A stretch of 51,644 nt of DNA from Nitriliruptorales bacterium (GTDB lineage Bacteria > Actinomycetota > Nitriliruptoria > Euzebyales > JAHELV01), in the NCBI GenBank assembly GCA_024644015.1, contig JAHELV010000025.1, positions 1 to 51,644 on the forward strand, given 5' to 3'. The notes beneath the pieces are model-generated. The model was not told where the DNA came from, ran no database searches, and saw only the letters and a program-made list of their open reading frames with translations. The translations under genes and the position numbers were made by a program. How positions within the stretch are numbered: position 1 is the stretch's first letter; the number at the start of each line of letters is the position of its first letter. Positions 23,611 to 31,068 of the stretch are shown piece after piece.

Positions 23611-24362
23611 CTGGTTCCCCGCCCACCGGCTCGCTGGCGCTCGCCCTCACCCTGTGTTCCCCGCCCACCGGCTCGCTGGCGCTCGCCCTCACCCTGTGTT
23701 CCCCACCCACCGGCTCGCTGGCGCTCGCCCTCACCCTGTGTTCCCCGCCCACCGGCTCGCTGACGCTCGCCCTCACCCTGCGCTCCCCGCCCACCGGCAC
23801 GGCGCGCCGGGGACACGACCTGCGCACCCGGACCTGACTGCGCGAGAGCCGCGACGAGGCGCGGGCTCAGTCCGGCGCCGTCCGATCCCGGTCGACCTGC
23901 GCGCCACAGGTGGCACAACGCCACCGCCGCCGCATCCGCGACGTCAGCGGACGGCGGCGTACGACGCAGCCGCAGCTGCGCGCGGACCAGGTACTTGACC
24001 TGCGCCTTGTCCGCATCGCCCTGACCGGTGACGGTCGCCTTGACCTGGGTCGGCGTGTAGTGGACGACGGTGAGATCGGCGTGGGCGGCAGCGAGCAGGA
24101 TCACGCCCACCGCCTGCGCCACCGCCATGGCCGAGCGAGCGTTGGCGTTGAAGAGCAGCCGCTCGATGGCGAGCACGTCGGGACGCGCCGTAACGATGAT
24201 GTCAGCGACCTCGTCGTGCACCACCGCCAGCCGCTGCTCGGCCGAGTCGTCGGCCGCGGTCCGGATCAGCCGGTGGGTCGCCAACGCGCTCTTGCGCCCG
24301 TCGCCGTCGACGACGGCAACGCCGCACCGGGCGAGACCGGGATCGACCCCTATCACTCGCAC
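23607..24362 (-). CDS. ruvC: Crossover junction endodeoxyribonuclease RuvC with repeat-derived C-terminal tail
   Basis: The protein has 251 residues, while RuvC is usually 160-190. It cuts Holliday junctions. The RNase-H-like core is intact: VIGVDPGLARCGVAVVDG (catalytic Asp), VLAIERLLFNANARSAMAVA (catalytic Glu), HYTPTQVKATVTGQGDADKA, and PPSADVADAAAVALCHLW (final acidic residues). After residue 185 the sequence becomes a Gly/Arg/Gln-rich tail built on a 14-residue unit, GEGERQRAGGRGTQ, repeated about four times and encoded by the 42-bp array at 23615-23797. The GTG at 24362 has AAGGAG 5 bases upstream. A further upstream GTG (24392) has no support. The tail is probably flexible and positively charged. 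Confidence 0.94.
   Translation of the reverse strand: MRVIGVDPGLARCGVAVVDGDGRKSALATHRLIRTAADDSAEQRLAVVHDEVADIIVTARPDVLAIERLLFNANARSAMAVAQAVGVILLAAAHADLTVVHYTPTQVKATVTGQGDADKAQVKYLVRAQLRLRRTPPSADVADAAAVALCHLWRAGRPGSDGAGLSPRLVAALAQSGPGAQVVSPARRAGGRGAQGEGERQRAGGRGTQGEGERQRAGGWGTQGEGERQRAGGRGTQGEGERQRAGGRGTR
23615..23797. repeat. 42-bp tandem repeat array (about 4.3 copies) inside the 3' end of ruvC
   Basis: Copies begin at 23615, 23657, 23699 and 23741, with a partial fifth at 23783. They differ by only one to three bases. The unit length is a multiple of three, so the ruvC frame stays open through it. Each copy contains ACCGGCTCGCTGGCGCTCGC. Confidence 0.92.
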
Positions 24363-24459
24363 AGCTGCTCCTTGCCGCGACGCCTGCCACACGAACTGAT
24401 GTTCGCTCGACGACGCGACCTTAGCAGGTCGGGTCTTGCGTCAGCAGCACCCGCGACCG

Positions 24460-25212
24460 CTATGCGACCGCCTCGAGCACCTCGTCGGGGATGTCGAAGT
24501 TGGCGTAGACGTTCTGTACGTCGTCGCAGTCCTCGAGGGCCTCGACCAGTCGCAGCACCTGCCGGGCGGCGCTCTCGTCGCCGATCGGCACGTTGACACT
24601 GGGCAGCATGGTCGACTCGGACGAGTCGACGGCGATGCCGGCGGACACCAGCGCCTCGCGCACATGGTTGACGTCCGCCGGATCTGTTGTGATCTGGTAG
24701 CTGTCACCCTCGACCACGACGTCGGCGATGCCCGCGTCGAGTCCCGCCACGAGGATGTCATCCTCGTCCGCGGCAGTGACCGGCACGAGGATCACACCTG
24801 TCCGGTGAAACAGATAGTTGACGGCACCCGGCTCGGCAAGCGAGCCGCCGTTCTTGTTGAACGCCGCGCGTACGTCGTTCGCGGCGCGGTTGCGGTTGTC
24901 CGTGAGGCACTCGACATAGATGGCGACTCCACCCGGGCCGTAGCCCTCGTAGTGGACGGTCGCGTAGTCGACCCCGCCGCCCTCCCGGCCGGCGGCCCGC
25001 TTGAGCGCGCGCTCGATGTTGTCCTTGGGGACCGAGCTGTCCTTGGCCTTCTGAATCGCTGTGGCCAGGGTGGGATTGGCGTCGGGATCAGCGCCGCCGT
25101 CCCTCGCCGCAGCTTCGATGCCGCGGATCAACCGGGCGAACAACTTGCCGCGTCTGGCGTCGGCCGCACCCTTCTTGTGCTTGATCGTGGACCACTTGGA
25201 GTGCCCGGACAC
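24460..25212 (-). CDS. yebC: YebC/PmpR-family (TACO1) protein
   Basis: The protein has 250 residues, full length. The N terminus [20 protein letters not shown] and the segment [20 protein letters not shown] are diagnostic. [28 protein letters not shown] and [20 protein letters not shown] follow, as in all members. The family is described as a transcriptional regulator in some bacteria and as a translation factor relieving proline-rich stalls in others. The GTG start at 25212 has GAGGAG 5 bases upstream. It sits between pdxT and ruvC, as in mycobacteria. Confidence 0.96.
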   Translation of the reverse strand: MSGHSKWSTIKHKKGAADARRGKLFARLIRGIEAAARDGGADPDANPTLATAIQKAKDSSVPKDNIERALKRAAGREGGGVDYATVHYEGYGPGGVAIYVECLTDNRNRAANDVRAAFNKNGGSLAEPGAVNYLFHRTGVILVPVTAADEDDILVAGLDAGIADVVVEGDSYQITTDPADVNHVREALVSAGIAVDSSESTMLPSVNVPIGDESAARQVLRLVEALEDCDDVQNVYANFDIPDEVLEAVA

Positions 25213-25284
25213 CTCTGCTCCTCTCGCTACGCGTCGCCTCGCAAACCGCCGGGGAGCCGCACCGCCCGGCCACACCGTCTCCCC

Positions 25285-25899
25285 TCAGGTCTGGCGCGCG
25301 CGGATGATCTCGACGAACAGGGCGTGCAGACGTGGGTCTCCCGTGAGCTCGGGATGGAAGGCGGCAGCCAGCAGACCGCCCTGGCGAGCGACGACGACTT
25401 TAGCACCGGCCGGTGTATCGACAGTGGCCAGCACCTGCACACCGTCACCGATCCGCTCGAACCACGGCGCACGGATGAATGCCGCGCGCAACGGCGGCGC
25501 AGGGATCCCGACGATGTCGAGCAGACCTTCGAAGCTTGCGACCTGCCGACCGAACGCGTTGCGGCGCACCACGGTGTCCATGACCCCGAGCAGGGGCTGT
25601 TCGCTGGGCGTGCCGTCGGCGAGCAGCGCGTGCGAACCCATCAGGATCGCCCCCGCGCACGTCCCCATCGCCGGCAACCCGCTCGACAGCCGAACACGCA
25701 GCGGGTCGAGCAGCCCGAAACGCTCGAGCAACTTGCCGATGGTGGTGGACTCACCGCCTGGCAGCAGGACGCCGTCGAGGTCGTCGAGTTGCTCCGCATG
25801 GCGGACCGCAACGGCGCGCGCGCCGGCCGCCGACAGCATCCGGACGTGCTCGATCACGTCGCCCTGGAGCGCCAGTACCCCGACGACGGGACCAAGCAT
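25285..25899 (-). CDS. pdxT: Pyridoxal 5'-phosphate synthase glutaminase subunit PdxT
   Basis: The protein has 204 residues. It releases ammonia from glutamine for PdxS. The class I amidotransferase triad is visible: the nucleophile in MGTCAGAILM and the histidine and glutamate in AAAFHPELTGD. The oxyanion-loop motif LLPGGESTTIGKLLERFGL is near the start. The sequence begins VVGVLALQGDVIEHVRMLSA, as in PdxT. The ATG at 25899 fits this N terminus, although no good Shine-Dalgarno is seen. It lies 85 bp after pdxS in the same direction. Confidence 0.95.
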   Translation of the reverse strand: MLGPVVGVLALQGDVIEHVRMLSAAGARAVAVRHAEQLDDLDGVLLPGGESTTIGKLLERFGLLDPLRVRLSSGLPAMGTCAGAILMGSHALLADGTPSEQPLLGVMDTVVRRNAFGRQVASFEGLLDIVGIPAPPLRAAFIRAPWFERIGDGVQVLATVDTPAGAKVVVARQGGLLAAAFHPELTGDPRLHALFVEIIRARQT

Positions 25900-25984
25900 C
25901 GTGGGCGGACGCCCACCGCCCGCCGACGAGATCAGTGCCTGGCCGGGCAGACGGGCGCGAGGTCGACGTTTACTGGCGATGAAC

Positions 25985-26923
25985 TCACCAGCCACGGCCC
26001 GCGAGCCGTTGCTCCGCCGCCAGCGAGTCGTTTGCGATCCCCACCATCGGCTCGCCCAGATCGCGGGAGACCTTCGCAACGATCTCGGGGTCGCCGGCGT
26101 AGGTCGTGGCCTCGACGATCGCACGCGCGCGCTTCACCGGATCCCCGGACTTGAAGATGCCCGAACCCACGAACACGCCATCCGCGCCCAGCTGCATCAT
26201 GAGCGCCGCATCAGCCGGCGTGGCGATGCCGCCGGCGGTGAACAGCACGACCGGCAGGCGACCCGCCCGGGCGACCTCGTCGACCAACTCGTAGGAGGCC
26301 TGGAGGTCCTTGGCTGCGCGGTACCGCTCATCATGTGACATTGCGGCCAACCGCCGGATCCCGGTGGTGATGGCGCGCATGTGCCGCACCGCCTCCTTGA
26401 CATCGCCAGTGCCGGCTTCACCCTTCGAGCGGATCATCGCGGCGCCCTCCGCCAGCCGCCGCAACGCTTCACCCAGGTTGGTGGCACCGCACACGAACGG
26501 CACGGTGAACGCGTGCTTGTCGATGTGGTGGGTCTCGTCGGCCGGCGTCAGCACTTCGGACTCGTCGACGTAGTCGACACCGAGTGACTCGAGCACCTGC
26601 GCCTCCACGAAGTGCCCGATGCGGGCCTTCGCCATGACCGGTATCGACACGGCCTGCATGATCGCCTCGACGACGGCCGGGTCGCTCATGCGTGCCACGC
26701 CGCCGTCCGCGCGGATGTCGGCCGGCACACGCTCCAGCGCCATCACGGCGACGGCTCCCGCCTGCTCGGCGAGCCGCGCCTGCTCTGCGGTGACCACGTC
26801 CATGATCACGCCGCCCTTGAGCATGTCGGCCAGGCCGCGCTTCACACGTGCGGTTCCGATCGCGCCGTGCGTGTCGCCCTCGGACGGCCGACGGGTGCCG
26901 GACAGCTCGGATGCGTCGCTCAT
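25985..26923 (-). CDS. pdxS: Pyridoxal 5'-phosphate synthase lyase subunit PdxS
   Basis: The protein has 312 residues. It makes PLP from ribose 5-phosphate, glyceraldehyde 3-phosphate and PdxT-derived ammonia. Conserved blocks are [59 protein letters not shown], the catalytic lysines in MAKARIG and HHIDKHAF, and [20 protein letters not shown]. The final segment [14 protein letters not shown] binds phosphate. GGAAGGG lies 6 bases before the ATG. Together with pdxT this gives a complete deoxyxylulose-independent pathway. Confidence 0.97.
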   Translation of the reverse strand: MSDASELSGTRRPSEGDTHGAIGTARVKRGLADMLKGGVIMDVVTAEQARLAEQAGAVAVMALERVPADIRADGGVARMSDPAVVEAIMQAVSIPVMAKARIGHFVEAQVLESLGVDYVDESEVLTPADETHHIDKHAFTVPFVCGATNLGEALRRLAEGAAMIRSKGEAGTGDVKEAVRHMRAITTGIRRLAAMSHDERYRAAKDLQASYELVDEVARAGRLPVVLFTAGGIATPADAALMMQLGADGVFVGSGIFKSGDPVKRARAIVEATTYAGDPEIVAKVSRDLGEPMVGIANDSLAAEQRLAGRGW

Positions 26924-26969
26924 GTCAGGCCCTTCCAGTGCGGTTCTCCAGTGCGTGGTGGTGCGGCGA

Positions 26970-27521
26970 TCAGAACTTGACCTGAACCGGCGACCTGCTG
27001 TCGGTGTCGGCCTCGAAGTACTCGTACGCCTCGAAGCCGCCGACGTTTGCGATCACGTTCGTCGGGACACGCTGGCGCTTCGTGTCGTACCGGTTGACCG
27101 AGTCGTTGTAGGCCTGGCGGGCGAACGCGATCCGGTCCTCGGTGTTGGTCAGCTCCTCCTGGAGCTGACCGAACTGCTCGCTGGCGCGCAGGTCCGGATA
27201 GTCCTCGGCGACCGCGCGCAGGTTGAACAGCGCGCTGGACAACGCGTTCTCAGCTTGTGCCTGCTCGCGGACGCCCGTGGCGTCCATCGCCGCCGTGCGC
27301 GCCGCCGTCACGGCCGTCAACACGTCGCGCTCGTGGGACGCATACCCCCGCACCGTCTCCAGCAGGTTGGGGATCAGGTCGTAGCGGCGCTTGAGCTGCA
27401 CGTCGATCGTCGACCAGGCGTTCTGGACACGATTGCGCTGGGTGACCAGGCCGTTGTACCCCGCAACCGCCCATATGAGCAGCAGGAGAACCACCACGAC
27501 GATGATGATCAACGCGGTCAT
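26970..27521 (-). CDS. LemA-family membrane protein
   Basis: The protein has 183 residues. An N-terminal hydrophobic helix ([18 protein letters not shown]) is followed by [20 protein letters not shown] and [20 protein letters not shown], the LemA signature. Long helices carry [20 protein letters not shown] and [16 protein letters not shown]. LemA proteins are single-pass coiled-coil-like proteins of uncertain function, often linked to envelope stress. AAAGG lies 7 bases before the start. It lies between the PimA-like gene and pdxS. Confidence 0.93.
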   Translation of the reverse strand: MTALIIIVVVVLLLLIWAVAGYNGLVTQRNRVQNAWSTIDVQLKRRYDLIPNLLETVRGYASHERDVLTAVTAARTAAMDATGVREQAQAENALSSALFNLRAVAEDYPDLRASEQFGQLQEELTNTEDRIAFARQAYNDSVNRYDTKRQRVPTNVIANVGGFEAYEYFEADTDSRSPVQVKF

Positions 27522-27673
27522 CGAACGACCTTTCGCCAGTGTGCCGACAGGATGATTGTACGGATCCAGAGCGACGCAGTGCCATCATGACCTGCTCGTC
27601 GTCGGCTGGAACCCGCTCACCGTCGCACGCGCCTCGTCAGCGAGCGCCGGACGGGATGCGGCGGTACCGGCGC

Positions 27674-28789
27674 TCAGGTCACCGCCACATAGAGCGCCTC
27701 GAGTCGGGCGGCGACCCTCGTCCAGTCGTAGTCGTCGGCGTGGCGCCTGCCCTCGCGTGACATCGCTGTCCGCAGCTTGTCGTTCGACAGCAGCGTGAGC
27801 ACCGTGTCGGCCAATGTCGACGTGTCGTTCGGCGGCACGAAGCGACCCTGGCGTCCATCGCGCAGCACGGTGCGGAAGCCCTCGATGTCACTGGCGACGA
27901 TCGGCAATCCCGCCGCCATCGCCTCGAGCAGCACGATCCCGAATGACTCGCCGCCGACATTGGGAGCGATGAACAGGTCAGCACTGGCGAAATAGCGTGG
28001 CTTCTCGGCCTCGTCGACGTGACCGACGAACAGCGCGTCGTGGCGGATCGAGCTGGGGATCATCTGCTGACACCGCCTGCGTTCCGCACCCTCCCCGACG
28101 ACGCAGAGGCGGACCGTGGGCACCGCGGCGCGAATTCGCAGGAACGCCCGGACGAGCACGTCCAGACCCTTGCGGGGCTCGAGGCGGCCGACGAACAGCA
28201 GCAGCGGTCTGGCCGGGTCGCGGAGCGCGGGCAGCGGAGCGGCGTGCGCGTACGTCGCGACGTCGATGCCGTTGGGGATCACGCGGAACCGGCCGATCGG
28301 TACGCCGAGAGCCTCCGCTGCATACACCTGCGCTGCCCCAGAGACCGCGACACGGGCATCGAGCCGCCCTGCGACGAAACGGCCGAACGGGGCGACGAGC
28401 CGGTACACGCGGTCGCTGTCGGACCACGAGTGGAAGGTGGCCACCAGCGGCCGGCGCCCGAACGCCGCCGCCGTCGACGACACCAACGGTGAGAGCGGCT
28501 CGTGGACATGGGTCACGTCGGGTGTGAACCGCGCGAGGCGCCGCAGCACCCGCAGGGCGGCCGTCGGCGTCACAGCGACCGGCGCGACCGACCGGTTGTA
28601 CGGGATCTGCAGCGGGCGGCCGACATCGACGACGTTCGGCGCATTCACAGCTGGCACCGCGCGGCGACGGTGGGGCGCGAAGACCGCCACCTCGTGCCGC
28701 GAGCTCAAGTGCGTGGCCAGCTGGGCCACGTGCGACTGCACGCCACCCGGGCGCGTCCAGTCATACGGGCACACGAGCGCGATCCTCAC
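27674..28789 (-). CDS. pimA: GT4 glycosyltransferase, PimA-like phosphatidylinositol mannosyltransferase
   Basis: The protein has 371 residues and the GT-B fold. The N terminus RIALVCPYDWTRPGGVQSHV carries the GGVQ phosphate loop of PimA. VTHVHEPLSPLVSSTA follows, and the second domain shows LLFVGRLEPRKGLDVLVRAF and the E-x7-E motif in GGESFGIVLLEAMAAGLPIV. PimA adds the first mannose to phosphatidylinositol from GDP-mannose on the inner membrane face. The GTG at 28789 overlaps the acyltransferase stop (GTGA), and gene order pgsA-patA-pimA is that of mycobacteria. The name rests on sequence pattern plus context. Confidence 0.88.
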   Translation of the reverse strand: MRIALVCPYDWTRPGGVQSHVAQLATHLSSRHEVAVFAPHRRRAVPAVNAPNVVDVGRPLQIPYNRSVAPVAVTPTAALRVLRRLARFTPDVTHVHEPLSPLVSSTAAAFGRRPLVATFHSWSDSDRVYRLVAPFGRFVAGRLDARVAVSGAAQVYAAEALGVPIGRFRVIPNGIDVATYAHAAPLPALRDPARPLLLFVGRLEPRKGLDVLVRAFLRIRAAVPTVRLCVVGEGAERRRCQQMIPSSIRHDALFVGHVDEAEKPRYFASADLFIAPNVGGESFGIVLLEAMAAGLPIVASDIEGFRTVLRDGRQGRFVPPNDTSTLADTVLTLLSNDKLRTAMSREGRRHADDYDWTRVAARLEALYVAVT

Positions 28790-29655
28790 CGTGCTGACGA
28801 CGCCTCCGGCCAGATCGGTTGGAACGCGTGCCACTGCGACGGGTCGAGGCGGATGATCTCCTCCAGCCCGGCCGCGACCTGCCGCTGCGCGTCATCGATC
28901 TGCAGCTCGTGGATCCAACGGGGCTCGAGGATCTGCAGGTGCCACCGCCGACCCGGCCGCTGCAGCATCGCGATCGGCACGATCGGCGCGCGATACCGCT
29001 TGGCGAGCACCGTTGCGCCGATCGGCACGCGGCATGGCGCCCCGAAGAACTCGACCAGGGGCGCCCTGCCCGACAGATCGCGGTCGGTCAGCAGACCGAC
29101 CAGGTGGTTGGCGTCCAGCACCTCGCCCAGCCTGGAGCCGATGCCCCGGCCGCCGATGCCGTTGCGCGGCTCCAGCGGAACGACCTCCAGGCCCATCGCC
29201 TCCCGCAGCTGCACGAAACGTTCGAACAGCGAACGCGGACGCACGACCTCGGCGACGACCGCCAGGTGGTAGCGATGGACCTCGGCCCATCGCGCAGCGA
29301 TGTCCCACGAGCCGTGGTGCGCCAGGAGGACGATCACCCCGCGGCCGTGCTCCAGAACCTCGTCGAGGTCGCCGAGCCCTTCGGTCGTGACGCGCGCGTG
29401 GATGTCATCGGGAGAGATGTCCGCCGCACGGAACGCTTCGACCCAGTAGCGGGCGTACGAGCGGAACGCCGCCGTGACCGTGACGTCGAGGTCCTCGCCG
29501 CCGACGACACGAGAGAGGTTGGCACGGACACGTGCCCGCGTCGCCGTGCTCCGACGGGCGGCGACGCGGCCGGCTCCGTCAGCCAATGCGAAGATCATCC
29601 GCTCCGGCAGCAATCGCGCGGCCTGCCAGGCAGCCAGCCAGAGAACCCCCGACAT
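28786..29655 (-). CDS. LpxL/HtrB-family acyltransferase, PatA-like
   Basis: The protein has 289 residues. The family motif is clear: the active-site LLAHHGSWDIAA (H-x4-D), then GLEVVPLEPR, and LLTDRDLSGRAPLVEFFGAP followed by KRYRAPIVPIAML. Homologues in actinobacteria (PatA) acylate mannose of phosphatidylinositol mannosides. The position between pgsA and the PimA-like gene supports that role here. The start is uncertain. The ATG at 29655 fits the N terminus of the family (SGVLWLAAWQAARLLPERMI), but GTG codons at 29691, 29766 and 29787 would shorten the 166-bp gap from pgsA. The stop overlaps the next gene by 4 bp. Confidence 0.9.
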   Translation of the reverse strand: MSGVLWLAAWQAARLLPERMIFALADGAGRVAARRSTATRARVRANLSRVVGGEDLDVTVTAAFRSYARYWVEAFRAADISPDDIHARVTTEGLGDLDEVLEHGRGVIVLLAHHGSWDIAARWAEVHRYHLAVVAEVVRPRSLFERFVQLREAMGLEVVPLEPRNGIGGRGIGSRLGEVLDANHLVGLLTDRDLSGRAPLVEFFGAPCRVPIGATVLAKRYRAPIVPIAMLQRPGRRWHLQILEPRWIHELQIDDAQRQVAAGLEEIIRLDPSQWHAFQPIWPEASSAR

Positions 29656-29821
29656 CCGTTGCCGCGCGGTGTCGGGGCTGCGCGGTGGCACGCGGTGTAC
29701 CGCGCCCGGCCGACGGTCCACGGCGCGACCAGCGATCCCCGATCCACGGTACGGCGGTGTCCCCACCCGCTGCGACCTGCTGTTCACCGCCAGGTTTCCA
29801 GCCGCCGCGCCGCTACCGGCG

Positions 29822-30400
29822 TCATTCGCCCACAGCCTGCTGCCGGACCGTCCACAACCGCTGCCCGACGGTGAGGGTCCCACCCAGCGCCAGCGCCCAC
29901 AGCGCCAGCGCTACCAGGCCCGCGCCGATGCCGACGATGAGAATGATCACGCGCTCGGGCCGTTCCAGAAGTCCAACCGTCGCCTGCCAGCCCAACGACT
30001 CGGCCTTGGCTCGGATGTATGACGTCAACAACGCCGTGCCCAACGCGACCAGCGCCACGACGAACAGCACGACCGAGTCACGAACCAGCCACAGCGCGGC
30101 GCCGAACAGCACGACGTCGCTGGCGCGGTCACTGACGCTGTCGTAGAACGACCCCCACCTCGTGACGCGTCCGCGCAGGCGGGCGACCGTGCCGTCCAGC
30201 GCATCTGTCGCGGTTGCGACCGCGAGCACGATCGCGCCGACGACGTGGTGCCCGCTGACGACGATGCCCGCCCCGACGAAGGTCGCGAGCAGGCCGAAGG
30301 TCGTCAGGGCGTCCGGCGTGGCGCCAAGACGCACCAGACTCCGCCCGATCGGGACGACCAGACGGTCGGTTGCGGTGCGGGCATGCGCGTTGAGGACCAC
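29822..30400 (-). CDS. pgsA: CDP-alcohol phosphatidyltransferase, phosphatidylinositol-phosphate synthase-like
   Basis: The protein has 192 residues and about six helices. The family signature D-G-x2-A-R-x8-G-x3-D-x3-D is complete in DGTVARLRGRVTRWGSFYDS plus the following VSD. In actinobacteria the gene at this position joins CDP-diacylglycerol and inositol phosphate, giving the precursor of phosphatidylinositol. The late segment SYIRAKAESLGWQATVGLLE is typical of that subfamily, where basic residues bind inositol phosphate. The start is GTG at 30400. It lies 43 bp after the HIT gene. Confidence 0.92.
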   Translation of the reverse strand: MVLNAHARTATDRLVVPIGRSLVRLGATPDALTTFGLLATFVGAGIVVSGHHVVGAIVLAVATATDALDGTVARLRGRVTRWGSFYDSVSDRASDVVLFGAALWLVRDSVVLFVVALVALGTALLTSYIRAKAESLGWQATVGLLERPERVIILIVGIGAGLVALALWALALGGTLTVGQRLWTVRQQAVGE

Positions 30401-30443
30401 GACGAGCTCTCGGATCGACGGTGCTGGGTCGGAGCCTAGCGCC

Positions 30444-31046
30444 TCACCCCGTGCCGAAGTCTGGAGCGATGCGGGCGTACGTCTCGGCCAGGAGTTCGGG
30501 CAGCACCCGGGTCTGACCGATCACGGGCATGAAGTTGGTGTCGCCGCCCCAGCGTGGGACGACGTGCTGGTGGACGTGATCAGCGATCCCGGCACCGGCG
30601 ATGCCGCCCAGGTTCAGGCCGATGTTGAAGGCATGCGCCCCGGACCTCCGGCGCAACACGCGAACGGCCAGCTGCGTCAGGTCGGCCACCTCGTGGAGCT
30701 CGGTCGCCGACAGCGATGCGAAGTCGTCGGTGTGGCGGAACGGGACCACCATCAGGTGGCCGGGGTTGTACGGGTAGGCGTTGAGAATCACGTAGGCGGT
30801 CGAGGCCCGGTGGACGATCAGCGACTCGGCGTCGAGCTCGACCCCGCGGCCGGGCAAGCGGCAGAACGGACAGCCGTGCGACGAGGCGTCCGGATCGGTC
30901 ACGTAGGCCTGTCGCCACGGCGTCCACAGTCGCTGCAGCTGATCGAGCGAGTGCTCACGGCCGGGCGCCGTCACGTGGGCCACCGCGGGTTCGTTGGCAC
31001 CCGACCCGCTCCGGACCTCGTCAAGATCGCCGGGTTCGATGCTCAC
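30444..31046 (-). CDS. HIT-domain protein, Ap4A phosphorylase-like
   Basis: The protein has 200 residues. The N-terminal part (LQRLWTPWRQAYVTDPD, then CPFCRLPG) and a HIT core with LNAYPYNPGHLMVVPFRHTD match actinobacterial Ap4A phosphorylases such as Rv2613c. The histidine triad is HVHQHVVPRWGGDTNFMP. These enzymes degrade diadenosine polyphosphates, which aminoacyl-tRNA synthetases can produce. The gene lies 22 bp after thrS and before pgsA, the same order as in mycobacteria. The two-Cys CPFC motif may bind zinc together with later histidines. Confidence 0.92.
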   Translation of the reverse strand: MSIEPGDLDEVRSGSGANEPAVAHVTAPGREHSLDQLQRLWTPWRQAYVTDPDASSHGCPFCRLPGRGVELDAESLIVHRASTAYVILNAYPYNPGHLMVVPFRHTDDFASLSATELHEVADLTQLAVRVLRRRSGAHAFNIGLNLGGIAGAGIADHVHQHVVPRWGGDTNFMPVIGQTRVLPELLAETYARIAPDFGTG

Positions 31047-31068
31047 AACCGGATCTCCGCCGGCTGGG

